Positions 33,267-43,846 of a stretch of DNA of 64,000 bases are shown piece by piece. The notes under the pieces are model-generated. The model searched no databases, was not told the DNA's origin, and worked only from the letters and a program-made list of their open reading frames with translations. Position numbers and translations under genes: made by a program. Position 1 is the stretch's first letter. Every line of letters begins with the position of its first letter. The DNA comes from Anthoceros angustus (lineage: Eukaryota; Streptophyta; Anthocerotopsida; Anthocerotales; Anthocerotaceae), in the NCBI GenBank assembly GCA_010909165.1, contig MU008161.1, positions 1,984,001-2,048,000 on the forward strand, given 5' to 3'.

Positions 33267-36200
33267 ATGTCGACCATGGTCGGAGTGCGAGGGGCGCCCG
33301 CCATGGCGCCGGAGCCGGAGGCCAGGACCGGGGCCGTGTCGGGAATGCACGATGGCATCATTCAGACCCCCAGCGCCTTCTACGCCGGCGGCAGCAGCAA
33401 CCCTTCTTCCCGCATCTGGGGCGCCTCTCCCCCGCCGGCCTTCTTCCGGGTCGGCGATCCCGCCGGCCCCTTCGCGGCGCCCGCAGAATCGTCGGATTCC
33501 TCCTACGCCACAGCTCCCGTCTCCTTCGCCTCGGGCTGGAGCGGGGCCAGAAGCCACAGGAAGAGTGCAGTGTCTGCAGTGCCTCCAGGTCCTGCTGTCC
33601 CTGCGGTTCCTGCGGTGCCGGCGGTTCCCGCTTCTGCATCCTCCGCGGGCGCCTCTTCTACATTTGTGTCAGCTTCTTCTTCATCCTCGTTCCAGTCCTT
33701 CTCCTCGCCAACCTCTGCATTTTCCTCACCTGCAGCCGTCTCGTCCTCTGCTCCCGCAGTGGGATCTGGATCCAGCGGATCTGAGGCGGCCATGGCCAAG
33801 GGCGCCAGGAGGCAGGCGGGATGGCGGGATTCGGGGCCTTCCGCCCGCGCGCCGGCTGGATTCCGCGCCGGCCAGGAGCAGGAAGGTGCGTCTGGTGAGG
33901 AAGCTGCGTCCGGGAGGCACAAGGCTGTGTTGCAGAATTCCGGCAAGGCGAGTTTCAAAAATTCTATGAAGGGGGAGTCCTGGAATTCCTCGGATTTGCG
34001 CACGGCAGAGGCCGGGTTCAGGTTCCAGTCCGGGAGCATGAAGGGGTCCGGGGAATCCTCGGCGAGTTCTGGCGACGCCGGGTTTAGGTTTGGTGCGGAT
34101 AACGCTGCTGCCTCTGCTGGAAGTGGGGGTGGGTTTAGGTTTGGAGCGAGAGTTGCTGCGGATGAGTTTCGGGCCTCGGGTACCGCTCCCATGGCATTTT
34201 CTTCCCAATCGGAATCATCGGTTTTGAGTGGTTTGAGTCGGTTGGATTTGAATTCGGAGACCGCTGCTTCTGGAGTGAAAGCAGGAGCAGGTCGGGAAAG
34301 TGTCTTCTCCCGTGATGTGTTTGGCAGGGGGAAAGTGGAGCACGGGGTGGGATCTGTGAGACAGAATGCTGATGTCGGTACATTGCCACGGGCTGACTCT
34401 CAGTCACCTGGGTTGAAGTATGGTGTCGAGCCACTTACGGAGAGTAACAGAGTGAGCTCCAAGTTTAATCGGGGGACCCCGTTGCCAGGTGATACTGCTG
34501 CAGATGATGCAATGGAAAGTTCCAGTAGCAATGCTTCGAAGTTTGGGCAACAAGGGTTTTCGAAGGAGGAGGTCAGCAGCGGGCAGTCTAGGTTCCAGGT
34601 TGAGAATGCTGGACAATCCCCGGATGCGCCTCATGCTGACATTTCTGGTAGAAGTAATGGTAGGTTCAAGCTGGGCAGTGGTGCAGCAGCTATTACTCAT
34701 AAGCAATCTGCACCGGATTACGTTTCACCAAATGCCAAGTTTGCTGAATTCACGGGTGAGACATTGCGGGGGGTAGGAGACCAAGAGAATTTTAGACCCA
34801 GGGGTAATGGGAGGACTCTTGATCGAGAGCCCTTATTTTCTTTTGAGGGGAGGTCTTTTCCTGCTGCCTTTCTGAAGACTGGCAATGCCAGTGCCGGGCT
34901 CGCATCTCCAGCTTCTTCGAATGAGGGGTCGTCTCCTGTTTTTGTTTTTGGAGCTACTCCAGGAGGACGTGCAGGAACCTCACAGGTTGAGGAGACAGAT
35001 GCTTCAAGGTTGCCTCGAGGACTCTTGAAACAGAGGAGGAGATCCTTTTCAACGAAGGCGAAAGGCTCGGCTTCGTCGGGTCATACCTCTGTTCCTTTTG
35101 GAGATGTTACTTCTCCAGCAACATCCAGTGTGGCGCAAGGGGAGGCTTCCTTGGCTGGTGCAGCGTTTGATTTCCAGCAAGCTGCAGACATTTTTTTCAG
35201 GGCAGGGCCTGTTCAGGGCTCTGGTGAAATTCCCAGCGGTGTGGAGCCTGCACATGGAGCCAGCCCTCCCAAAAGTCCCACTGGAGAGCCTCAGTCTGCT
35301 GATGTCCCAAGTCCTACTGTTGGAGGGGCGGATGGGTTATCACCTCCGCAGCAGGTTGGTACAACAAACTGGAATGCAGTTTTTGCAGGCGTGTGCAATC
35401 TGTTCAAACAATCGTTCTCACTCCATGATAATGCTGAACAGGGAGGCTTCAGTGGCGCAACATCTCCACCTCTGCCTCCAATGGAGCCTTTACTTTTCAG
35501 CTTTCAATCATTGGGTTTGTCAGGTCCAGTGTCTGAAGGGAATGCTGGTGCCAACTCTTGCCCTTTCGTTTTCGGTGCCACCAAAGCTGTGCCTGTGGAA
35601 AGTCAGCAACAAGCGAGTGCTGTGAAAAGGAAGAAAGGAAAACTGCATCAGTCCTCCAGCCGAAAGTCTGGAAAGTCTCCTTCTTTGAATGCCAAGCAAG
35701 GCTCCACAACCAGTTCTGATGACCGATCTCCCTCACCCATGGATTTCTCACCGCGAAATGAAGAGGACATGGAACAACAAGATGGATTAGGGGCTCTTCT
35801 CTCAGCTGCGGCTAACCTTAGCATTGGTAAAGATAGCAGTCCAGAGAATGCCAGTGCAGAACAGGAACCCGCTGAGGGGAAGGGTGGAATAGAGAATGAT
35901 GGCTCGACTGTTGCTGGTAAAAGTGGAAAGTCAAAAAGGTCCTCTTCGGATAGCAGCTCTTTGTCAGAAGATGGTGAGGGAAGTGCTAATTCACCTGAGA
36001 GTGATGGAGGAAGCTCTAACTGGTCTGGCTTTGTTTTTTCTGCCAGCCCTTTGCATCCAGCTTCGGGTGTGCAAAGGCGGATTGTTCGTAAGTCATATCG
36101 TGAAAAAGGCCCTGAGATGAGGAGATTTGTGAGTGTCAAAGGGCATAGAGAGTTATCTTCTGGCACGGGTACCTCATTGTCAGCAGGTCAAGCAATTGCT

Positions 36201-39200
36201 GAAGATTTAGGGTCAAGGTTACACATATCTGATAGACACGCTGGTACCAGTCCAAGAGCTACAGAGGTAGATGGCTCATTGAGAAGCTCCGGTATCCCTG
36301 AGAGCCAGAACATAAAAGCCCCTCAAAATGGTGGAAATCCATACAGGGCAGAAGCAAGGGTGGAGTCACTAGCAACACCTGCGAGCCCCAGGGCTGCAGT
36401 AGCTGTAGCAGCTGAGCAGGCCTGTGAAAAATGGAGATTGAGGTATGTCTACCTGAGCAAAAAGGTTTTGTTTCGACCACTGGTCAGTTTATTTGGCGGA
36501 GCAGTGCTGCTTTGTCCATATGTAGCTTGCAAATGTGGGTAAGAACTACTGGTAATGGAGTGCAGGGGCAACCAGGCTTATGAGAGTGGAGATTTTTCTA
36601 AAGCAGAGGAGTACTATTCTCGCGGTGCTGGCAGTGTCTCTTCGCATATGACGTCGCAAAGCTGTGTCCGAGCTTTGATGCTCTGCTACAGCAACAGGGC
36701 TGCGACTAGAATGGCCATTGGAAGAATGAGGGATGCCATTGGGGACTGTATCCGTGCTATGTCTGTGGATCCCAACTTCTTACGCGTGAGGCTACGGCTG
36801 GCTAAGTAAGTGAGCAATGATGGTTTTGGTCTGGTGGACTGAAGTGCCCAAAGACTGCAGGTCTGTTAAGAGGGTTTTCATGTAGAAGTTGTACTAGTGC
36901 AGGGTAGTCATTGGTTATTGGAGCTTGTTAGAAACTCATCTTTGTGTTTGCATCCAGCTGCCATTTGTCTCTAGGAGAAACGGAAGCGGCTTCAGCTGCA
37001 TTCAAGGAGTGTTTGAAGCGAGTAAAGGAAGGAGACCATGTTCTAGACTCAAAGATTGCAGCAGAGGCTGCAGAAGGGTTGAAGAAATCACAGGTATCCG
37101 TCAAAATCAGGCAGGCCTCCTTACAGAAAGCTTGTGTGTTTTACCGGATGTACCAGTTGTGGCAACCCTGATGGATAAAAGGCTTCAGCGGGAAACACTT
37201 TTTTGAAGCTTGTGATGAGCTTGAAAAAGTTTGAGTTGAGCTTCTAAGATTTTGAGCTGGTGGTCAATGACATGTCTCTTCTTGTGAAATTCAGGTTGTA
37301 CAGGAGTACACTGACCGGGCATTGGAGCTTTTGAAGACCTTGAATGTGGCAGATCAAACAAATGCTCTGCGATTGGTGACGGAAGCATTAAAACACAGCC
37401 AATATGCAGACAAGTTGGTGGAACTGAAAGCCATTGCTCTACTTTTGGTATGTTGAGTATGAAAGTAGTGCCATCACGTGTATCATGAGACCTGTAGCAT
37501 GTGTCAGTTTTGATGTTTTCCAGCAAAGCATCTGACTGCACCAAATCTGGCCAACAGTTGAGGAAGTACGAGGACGCTGAGCAGCTCTGTGAGCAGACTC
37601 TTGTTGCGGCAGAGCGAAACTATCCTATGTTGGATGCGCCAAAGAACAGTAACAGTGAATCCTCTCCTGGGCAGCCGTACAATATTTGGAGGTGGAAAGT
37701 TGTTGCTAAATGTAAGTACCATCTTGGGAAACTGGAGGAATCTCTAGAGTACCTGCAGAGGATAGAGAAATTTACGCCTGCTTTCAGTGACAGGTAAGCC
37801 CTCTCTGAAGTCTCTGCTCTTGCTTGTCATCACTCACAGTTTCTGGGGTTCAGCTTCAGCCAATAGCTCTGAACAATTGCTATTTGAAAGCTTTTATTGA
37901 ATTAGTTTGCTATATAGCAGTCTCCAGTTTGGCTAGTTTCATGAATGCTTCTGTGTATGAGCATTTAAAGACGTTGTGTAACTGGACAAGTCTGAAACCT
38001 TAGCATTGGAAGCAACCTGTTTTGCAGGCTGGATTTCTGGCAGATTTTGGACATCAAATCTCCCCAGAGTTCAACGATTCGCAATCTTTTGCAATATAAG
38101 GTTCGCCTGCTTGAAACTGTGGTCCTTGGGATACAGCAGAACTGGACGTCAAAGTTGTTGTCTATTGTTTACATTGCTGATATAATGTTTTTATTCATCC
38201 ACAGGCTGCAGGTAATGAAGCTTTCCAAGCTAACAGACATGCAGATGCAGTGGAACAGTACACTGCTGCGCTAGCTTGCAGTGGGGACTCCCGCCCATTC
38301 AATGCTGTCTGTTTATGCAATCGAGCCGCAGCCTCACAGGCGCTAGGGCACATTGCAGATGCGATTGCAGATTGCAGCAGGGCAATAGCCCTTGACCCGA
38401 AGTATGCAAAGGTTTGTGTAGCCCTCTTCCTTTTTACTTGCCTCACTTTTCTCAAGCATGAGTCTAATCTGGACTCATGCTTGAGGATACTAGCTGATGG
38501 ATGCTTGAAGCATATGAGTCAGTTGATTGCTGTTCGTCGAGCATGAGTCTCTGAACCCCGAAGTATGCAAAGGTTTGTGTAGCCCTCTTCCTTTTTACTT
38601 GCCTCACTTTTCTCAAGCATGAGTCTAATTTGGGCTCGTGCTTGAGGATACTAGCTGATGGATGCTTGAAGCGTATGAGTCAGTTGATTGCTGTTCGTCG
38701 AGCATGAGTCTCTGAACCAAGACCAAGACTGAAGCCTACGATGTGTGCAGGCCATTTCAAGGAGGGCGACTTTGCATGAGCTTGTGCGGGATTACTCTCA
38801 GTCGGTCAGTGATCTGCAACGGCTGATTTCTCTGCTTGAAAGCCAGAAGCTGCATGGTAAGGGCAACCACGGGGGTAAGCCGAAATCAACCAACGGTGGC
38901 CAGGACCTACATCAAGCCCGTGAAAGGTTGGCTAAAGCGGACGAAGAAATCAGGACGAAAAAGAAGGATCACCCTCTGGACCACTATCTGATTCTGTAAG
39001 TCAACCTCTTAAGCATCTGAGGTGAAATTGAGAGGGGTGATGCCATGTTCAGGGTGGTGATGCATGCTTCTGGAATGCAGTGGGGTTGAGAAAGTCAGCA
39101 CTAATGGCGAGATCAAGAAGGCATACCGGAAAGCAGCTTTGAGGCATCATCCTGACAAGGTATGTCTGCTCCGATTTCGCCCTTCACCTCATCATCCGTA

Positions 39201-39781
39201 GCCAGCAAGAATCACCGTACTCATAGTTTCAGTACGGTTCAACATATTCGTTTGTCACGTCACACGGCTTGCTTACTAAGTGTGTGGCTCATCATTCAGG
39301 CGGGCCAGTTTGTGGTATGGAATGATGGAACTGATGACACCCTGTGGCAAGAAATTCGTGATGAAGTCCGGAGGGATGCAGAGCGTCTCTTCAAACTCAT
39401 CGGGGAAGCAAACGCTGTACTTTCAGATCCGATAAAGGTACTTAATGCTCTTTTCTTTCTTGAATATGTATGTTCCAGCCCCGTATCCCGGCGTCTGACA
39501 GTGCGTGCTTGAAACGGCAGCGTGCCCAATACGATAAACTTGAAGACGCACGCAAGATCGGAGTGCATGGCGCCGACATATACTCTGACGGCGCAAGAAA
39601 TAGGCGACATCACTCATCAGACCGCTACGAGTCGTACAGCGGCTACACGCAACAGTATCATCGGACGCAAAGTGCTCCGGATGCTGCACAACCTGACACC
39701 TACGCCCGAAGGGGGCGCAACTTCTCGCACTCCAGCTACAGCGCGGGTGACGGTGGTGGGCGATACGATTGGGACGATTGA
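33267..39781 (+). CDS. TPR and DnaJ-domain co-chaperone with FG-rich N-terminus
   Basis: Eleven exons: 33267-36442, 36566-36805, 36958-37093, 37295-37447, 37557-37793, 38028-38100, 38205-38411, 38751-38995, 39081-39159, 39300-39437 and 39521-39781 (TGA). All joins keep frame with GT-AG borders. The long first exon is a low-complexity Ser/Gly/Ala region with FxFG motifs (FRFGAD, FRFGAR, FVFGATPGG, FVFGATKA) as in nucleoporins. TPR helices follow (GNQAYESGDFSKAEEYYSRG, LCYSNRAATRMAIGRMRDAI, GNEAFQANRHADAVEQYTAA, LCNRAAASQALGHIADAI). The C-terminus is a J domain (DHYLILGVEKVSTNGEIKKA, LRHHPDK with the HPD triad, ANAVLSDPIKRAQYD). Plant TPR-DnaJ proteins of the At5g12430/At2g41520 kind share this order and are expected to bind Hsp70 via HPD. 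ATG 33267 is the first in-frame ATG of the open frame. Confidence 0.92.
38396..38718 (+). repeat. 161-bp tandem duplication across the exon 7 donor site
   Basis: Unit 1 starts in the last 16 bases of exon 7 (CCCGAAGTATGCAAAG, then GTTTGTGTAGCC) and unit 2 repeats it at 38557 after CTCTGAACC. The two units differ at only a few bases (ATCTGGACTCATGC against ATTTGGGCTCGTGC). The intron therefore holds a second, downstream copy of the exon end and its donor. Confidence 0.9.
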
Positions 39782-42239
39782 ACCTATTTATGTAGGATGT
39801 TTCATCTTGATATCCTGTCCGCTGTTAGAAGACTGGTGTGTGTGTCACAGAGCAGCGGAGACTTTGCAGTCATTTTTTGGGGTGTGGGCAATCTACAATT
39901 GGGTTGCAATGGGACTATGCACGCGTTCAAGCCGTTGCTAACTTCCCCACCCGCTGTGCAGGCATCCACTGGAGAGGTAATTCTTGGCCCTCTGGATGCC
40001 ATTCTCAGATTCGGAGGAAAATTGAAGGGCTCGGCTTGGTAGGTAGAGCACGGCGGCCTTGAGATGCTCCCACCCCGACGAGAACATCCAGCAGAATCGC
40101 TGTCTGAACTGCAAACATGGACTCCATTCGTCCCTAGCTGCTGGCAGACAGATTCAAGCTCTCCTCCAACAAAAACTTCACAACACTCAAACCAACACCT
40201 TAAACAAAACCATCGCCATAGCCAGGAAGCAGCAAAGCTCTTTAAAAGCCAGTGCACACTACACGCAAAACTCAAGCAAAGTGACCAGGAAAGGAAGTAC
40301 CAGTTGAAGCTATTTTGGAAAGAGCTCTTCCAGCATCGTAAAGCGTCCAGCCCGCACGACTGTCATACAGCCACAGCGCTCAGCTCTGGGAGCTATTCCA
40401 TGATTTCCGTCCATGGGTTCTTAGCCCTTCAGGTCTTCCCACACTAGGCCAGCATGGCTGCAGGTCGCAGGCAGACACAAGGGAAGGGAAGGTGACTTCA
40501 GTCGGCTAGATGCCTGCCATCAGCATTTTTTCGTAGCACAGGAGAGCGTCCTGACCCATACCGTGCTGACCATAGGCTGCAAGAACTCCATTCCATGCAC
40601 CAACTTCTTCACGGGCAGACTTTTAACGTGGATTGGAGCGTCGGTTGGGGCGTCTTGGGCCGACGCTCCAGCAGGCCAGGCGGCCCTCTGCACTCGAGGG
40701 AGGACAGTAGACGGCCAGCTCCTGTCTCCTTCGTTTCTTCATTTTCATCCCTTGGCTTGGGTCTGTCAGCTTCTCGGCAGAAACTCGGAACTTTGATGCA
40801 AGTCAGATATATGATCGAGTGGCAGTTCACAGGATGAAACAATGGCGGAGGGCAGATTGTTGTGCCTCTCACCTGAATTCTCGGACTCCACTCTTCCACA
40901 GCTTGGGCTGAATCTGCTATCAAGCCTTTCACGGCCTGATGTTCGAAATACCACGTGACCAGGACCAGAGCCGCTTGCTTCATCCCCGCAGCGGGTGGGC
41001 ATGCACTGGCCATGGCCCCGCCCAAGCCGTCCAGAAAGCCCAAAGAGAGAGCGAGTTTGCGCAAGGCTTGTGAGGCTGCCGGTTAGGTGTTCAGCTCCCA
41101 TCCAGACTGTCGGTCCATAGAATTGTGGATGTCGAATCACTTCTTGTGTTTGGAGGAATCCAGACTGCGTCTTTTCGGATGCTGAAGGGCTTGACAGAAA
41201 CGTGAAATTTGAAACGCTAGGCCAGCGTGCAATGTACTCTTTCAGACAGACTGCAGTGCAGCCTAGTTAGATTCCTAGCCCATGTCATCGATTGAGATTG
41301 GTGCAGGCAGCTCCCCGGAAAGTAATGCAACCGTTGGCTTTCCCACGAGGTGCACGTCATGCTGTGTTGTTGTTGATATGCAAGCTTGTTCCGTTTGTGA
41401 GAAGGGAGAGGAACACAAATGCTTGGTGTGCTGAAGTCTCGTAGAAAATGCATCCACGTATAGTGCGCACAGTCATCACAGGCTGGGCGCTGGAATGCTA
41501 TGCGGAGATTATTCCTGAGGAGAGATAGCCTCATGAAGGACCTTTGGACGGAAATGAGGACACCGAACCCTCCTGCAGGAACCCACCAGAGACACCAACA
41601 TGGAAAGATGCGCTGCATTTGCAGAATGTCGACAATCTAGTACTGCAATACACAGCAGCTTCAATCTGCACCTCTTCAGATGACAGCTTTGTCAATCGGC
41701 AAAGCTTGATGTACAATTCTATCCCGCTTCCTTTGATGCGGTTCACCAACAGACATTCTCACCTTTGTCAATTGGCAAACTCTGAGTAGAGAAATTTAAT
41801 TGCTGAAATCGGAGTTTTCTACTCGGTCGGTGGCGACCCCGGAGCAGGCCCCGTTGGTGCCAGTGGCCCTGTCGCGTTAGGGAGGAAAGACACGGGCAAG
41901 CTGGCCTGCAAGGGTGGCGTGTCTATCTGAGCGCCACCGGATCGTTCTAGCTGACGCTCTTTAACCTGCAGCAGGAGCATCGAGCAGGCAGCAGCTCAGT
42001 CACCGTCTTAAGCTTGGGAGCTTTGAGACGGAAGACCTCTCGCTCCCTGGCACTCGACCTGAGTCTCTGCAGAAACGCTGGGCCAGCGTGCAATGTACTC
42101 TTTCAGCGACAAAATGATCACTGTGCAATGCCGCAAACCTGGTGACGGTGGTTCAAGGGTTGATGCTGCCAATTCTCATGTTCCAAACCCGCACTGGTGA
42201 GCTCGGTGCTGCCGGAACCTGCAATGAAATCAAGAACGG

Positions 42240-42405
42240 CACGAGATTCTCTACATGAATTCAAGTTGTTCAGCTGATGGAAGTGCGGAAGGACGACATC
42301 CATCTTGAACGCACCGTCTGCTTCTGCTGAGGCGATCGTGAAGACTGTGAGAAGCATGAGAATCAAGAGCAGAAGGAGAGACGTGCTGCCCTTGCCCTTG
42401 TCCAT
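42240..42405 (-). pseudogene. Small secreted-protein 5' end, copy 1
   Basis: ATG at 42405 opens MDKGKGSTSLLLLLILMLLT then VFTIASAEADGAFKMDVVLP, a clear signal peptide with a likely cut after ASAEA. Compared with the copy at 53486 a base is missing near the end (NNLNSC instead of NNLEFM-stop), so the frame differs. The family is not recognised; it could be a short secreted peptide or the first exon of a longer gene. Confidence 0.55.
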
Positions 42406-43254
42406 GCCGGTGGATGGTTTCGGTCTCGGGACAGCGCTGCTGCTTGATATCGGAGACATGCGGATATGTCCGGTGCCGAGGATTATTGTACAGAAGTGTG
42501 CCATGACTATGTCTCCTTCTCGGCAGTTCTCTCTGACCTGTTCTGCACCATAAATCTTTCCTTTCAAGATCAAGGTGAGACGGTTTAGACTCAGTCGGCG
42601 GACCGTGTGGGGTCGGACCTGTTGATGAAAGCATTGCTGCTGACGATATACGTAGGTCCGTAGTTAATCGTCTTGTCTGGACGCTGCGGACTGGCTCACC
42701 TTATTACTTTGTGACTCAGTCTTCACAGTGGAGCCAAACTGCATAAAATATCCGCAATCCCACAATCCCGCGTAGGGTAAGTGAGACATTTTCCCCCTCC
42801 TTGCTTCACCTTGCTTCATCAGTCTAGTGAGTCTGCTGCCTGGTGGTGGTGAACTGTGGATTCCTTGGTAGGTATGCAGAGCAGGGAGTGATGAGGGGGT
42901 TCAGATGGATGTCTTCCTGCTAGTCCAGGCCTTTGAAATGAGTAGGGCCAATTGAACATTTCTCCGAGGCAGAGCCTGCCCTTCCCTGTTGTTGAAGAGC
43001 GGGGTTGAGGGGTGGGAAGGTGGATGAACGTGATAGGGCCATTACCGTGCCAGAGAGAGAGATTCAGCAAAGTTCAGTATGCATGCTGCTGCGATTGGCC
43101 GCAGAAGAAAATGGACAGGCTCTAACCCGCATTGTTGAGTGACTGTTGCATATGCACTTAAGTTCGGTGTTTGATCAGGTGTGAACGGTGAGAAGGCTGT
43201 GGAAGCCCCTATTCCGATAAACTCAAGTGCTGCTGCTACCAACCGATGCTTTGC

Positions 43255-43650
43255 TGGTGCTGAAAGCCATTGCTCTTCTTTTGGTACGTTCAATATGATC
43301 AGGGTTCGGGAATTGTGATCATCACATGTTTTCTGAGACTTGTAGCATGTGCCAGTATAATGTTTTTCCAGTAAAGCATCTCGCTCCAGATTAACCGGCT
43401 GGCACTTCACGCAGTATGAAGTATGAGGATCAGCGATGCTGATCACACTCTTGAACATTGCGGCACAGCGAAACTGGCTAAATGTAGGTACCATCTCAGA
43501 AAACTGGAGGAATATCTGAAGTACCTCGGATAGAGGCCTGCTTTCAGTGACAGATAAGCCAGGGCTCCGGACAATTGCGATGTGAATGCTTTTCTCGAAT
43601 TCGTTTCAAGCTGTATACCAGTCTCCAGAAAGGCTAGTTTCACGGAGGAA
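43255..43650 (+). pseudogene. TPR-DnaJ gene fragment, copy 1
   Basis: Diverged copy of about 37425-37945 of the intact gene, including exon 4 end (AAAGCCATTGCTCTTCTTTT), intron 4, part of exon 5 (AAACTGGAGGAATATCTGAA, CCTGCTTTCAGTGACAG) and intron 5 (GTCTCCAGAAAGGCTAGTTT). Because introns are copied, this arose from DNA duplication, not reverse transcription. Internal deletions and stops make it non-functional. Confidence 0.85.
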
Positions 43651-43697
43651 GCCAGTCCTGGGATGTTTCATCTTGACATCCTGTCCGGTGATAAAAG

Positions 43698-43846
43698 TGG
43701 CAAAGCAAAAGTCGTACGAGACTTGCACACGATGCTTCGCATAATTGAAGTAACTAGAAATACAAACAAAACTGTCTTATGTCTTTCACGAAACGTCGCT
43801 AAAGCCCATTGCCTAATTTAGTGGGCTAGAGTTGCACTCTTTCACA
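43698..43846 (-). repeat. Short LTR (149 bp) of minus-strand copia element
   Basis: On the minus strand it begins TGTGAAAGAGTGCAACTC directly after a purine-rich tract (CTGAGTGGGAG), as expected for a 3' LTR next to its polypurine tract, and ends at the complement of TGGCAAAGC. Three further copies occur at 47544-47692, 49668-49813 and 51671-51819 without the adjacent polypurine tract. Confidence 0.65.

Larger units (their letters stand above)
39790..43697 (+). repeat. Gene-fragment segmental duplication, unit U1
   Basis: Begins just after the TPR-DnaJ stop with GGATGTTTCATCTTGATATC, a string that recurs near 43660 (GGATGTTTCATCTTGACATC) and 55738. Parts shared with later units are a block at 41800-42115 (CACCGGATCG, GAGCAGGCAGCAGCTCAGTC, GGCCAGCGTGCAATGTACTC), the secreted-protein 5' end (42118-42600), a spacer (42780-43090, GTCTGCTGCCTGGTGGTGG, TTTCTCCGAGGCAGAG), and a TPR-DnaJ fragment (about 43255-43650). 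It is interrupted at 43698 by copia sequence. 40060-41210 has no recognised gene. Confidence 0.75.

Noticed and set aside
33357-34208. Long antisense and alternative-frame open frames across the TPR-DnaJ first exon
   Set aside because: GC-rich low-complexity coding DNA commonly leaves other frames open; none has a family match, and the sense frame continues into spliced TPR exons.
40563-41140. Overlapping open frames near 40.6-41.1 kb
   Set aside because: GC-rich, mutually overlapping on both strands, no recognisable family.
41217-41789. Open frames on both strands near 41.2-41.8 kb
   Set aside because: No splice pattern, domain or motif supports either; they lie between duplicated non-coding blocks.
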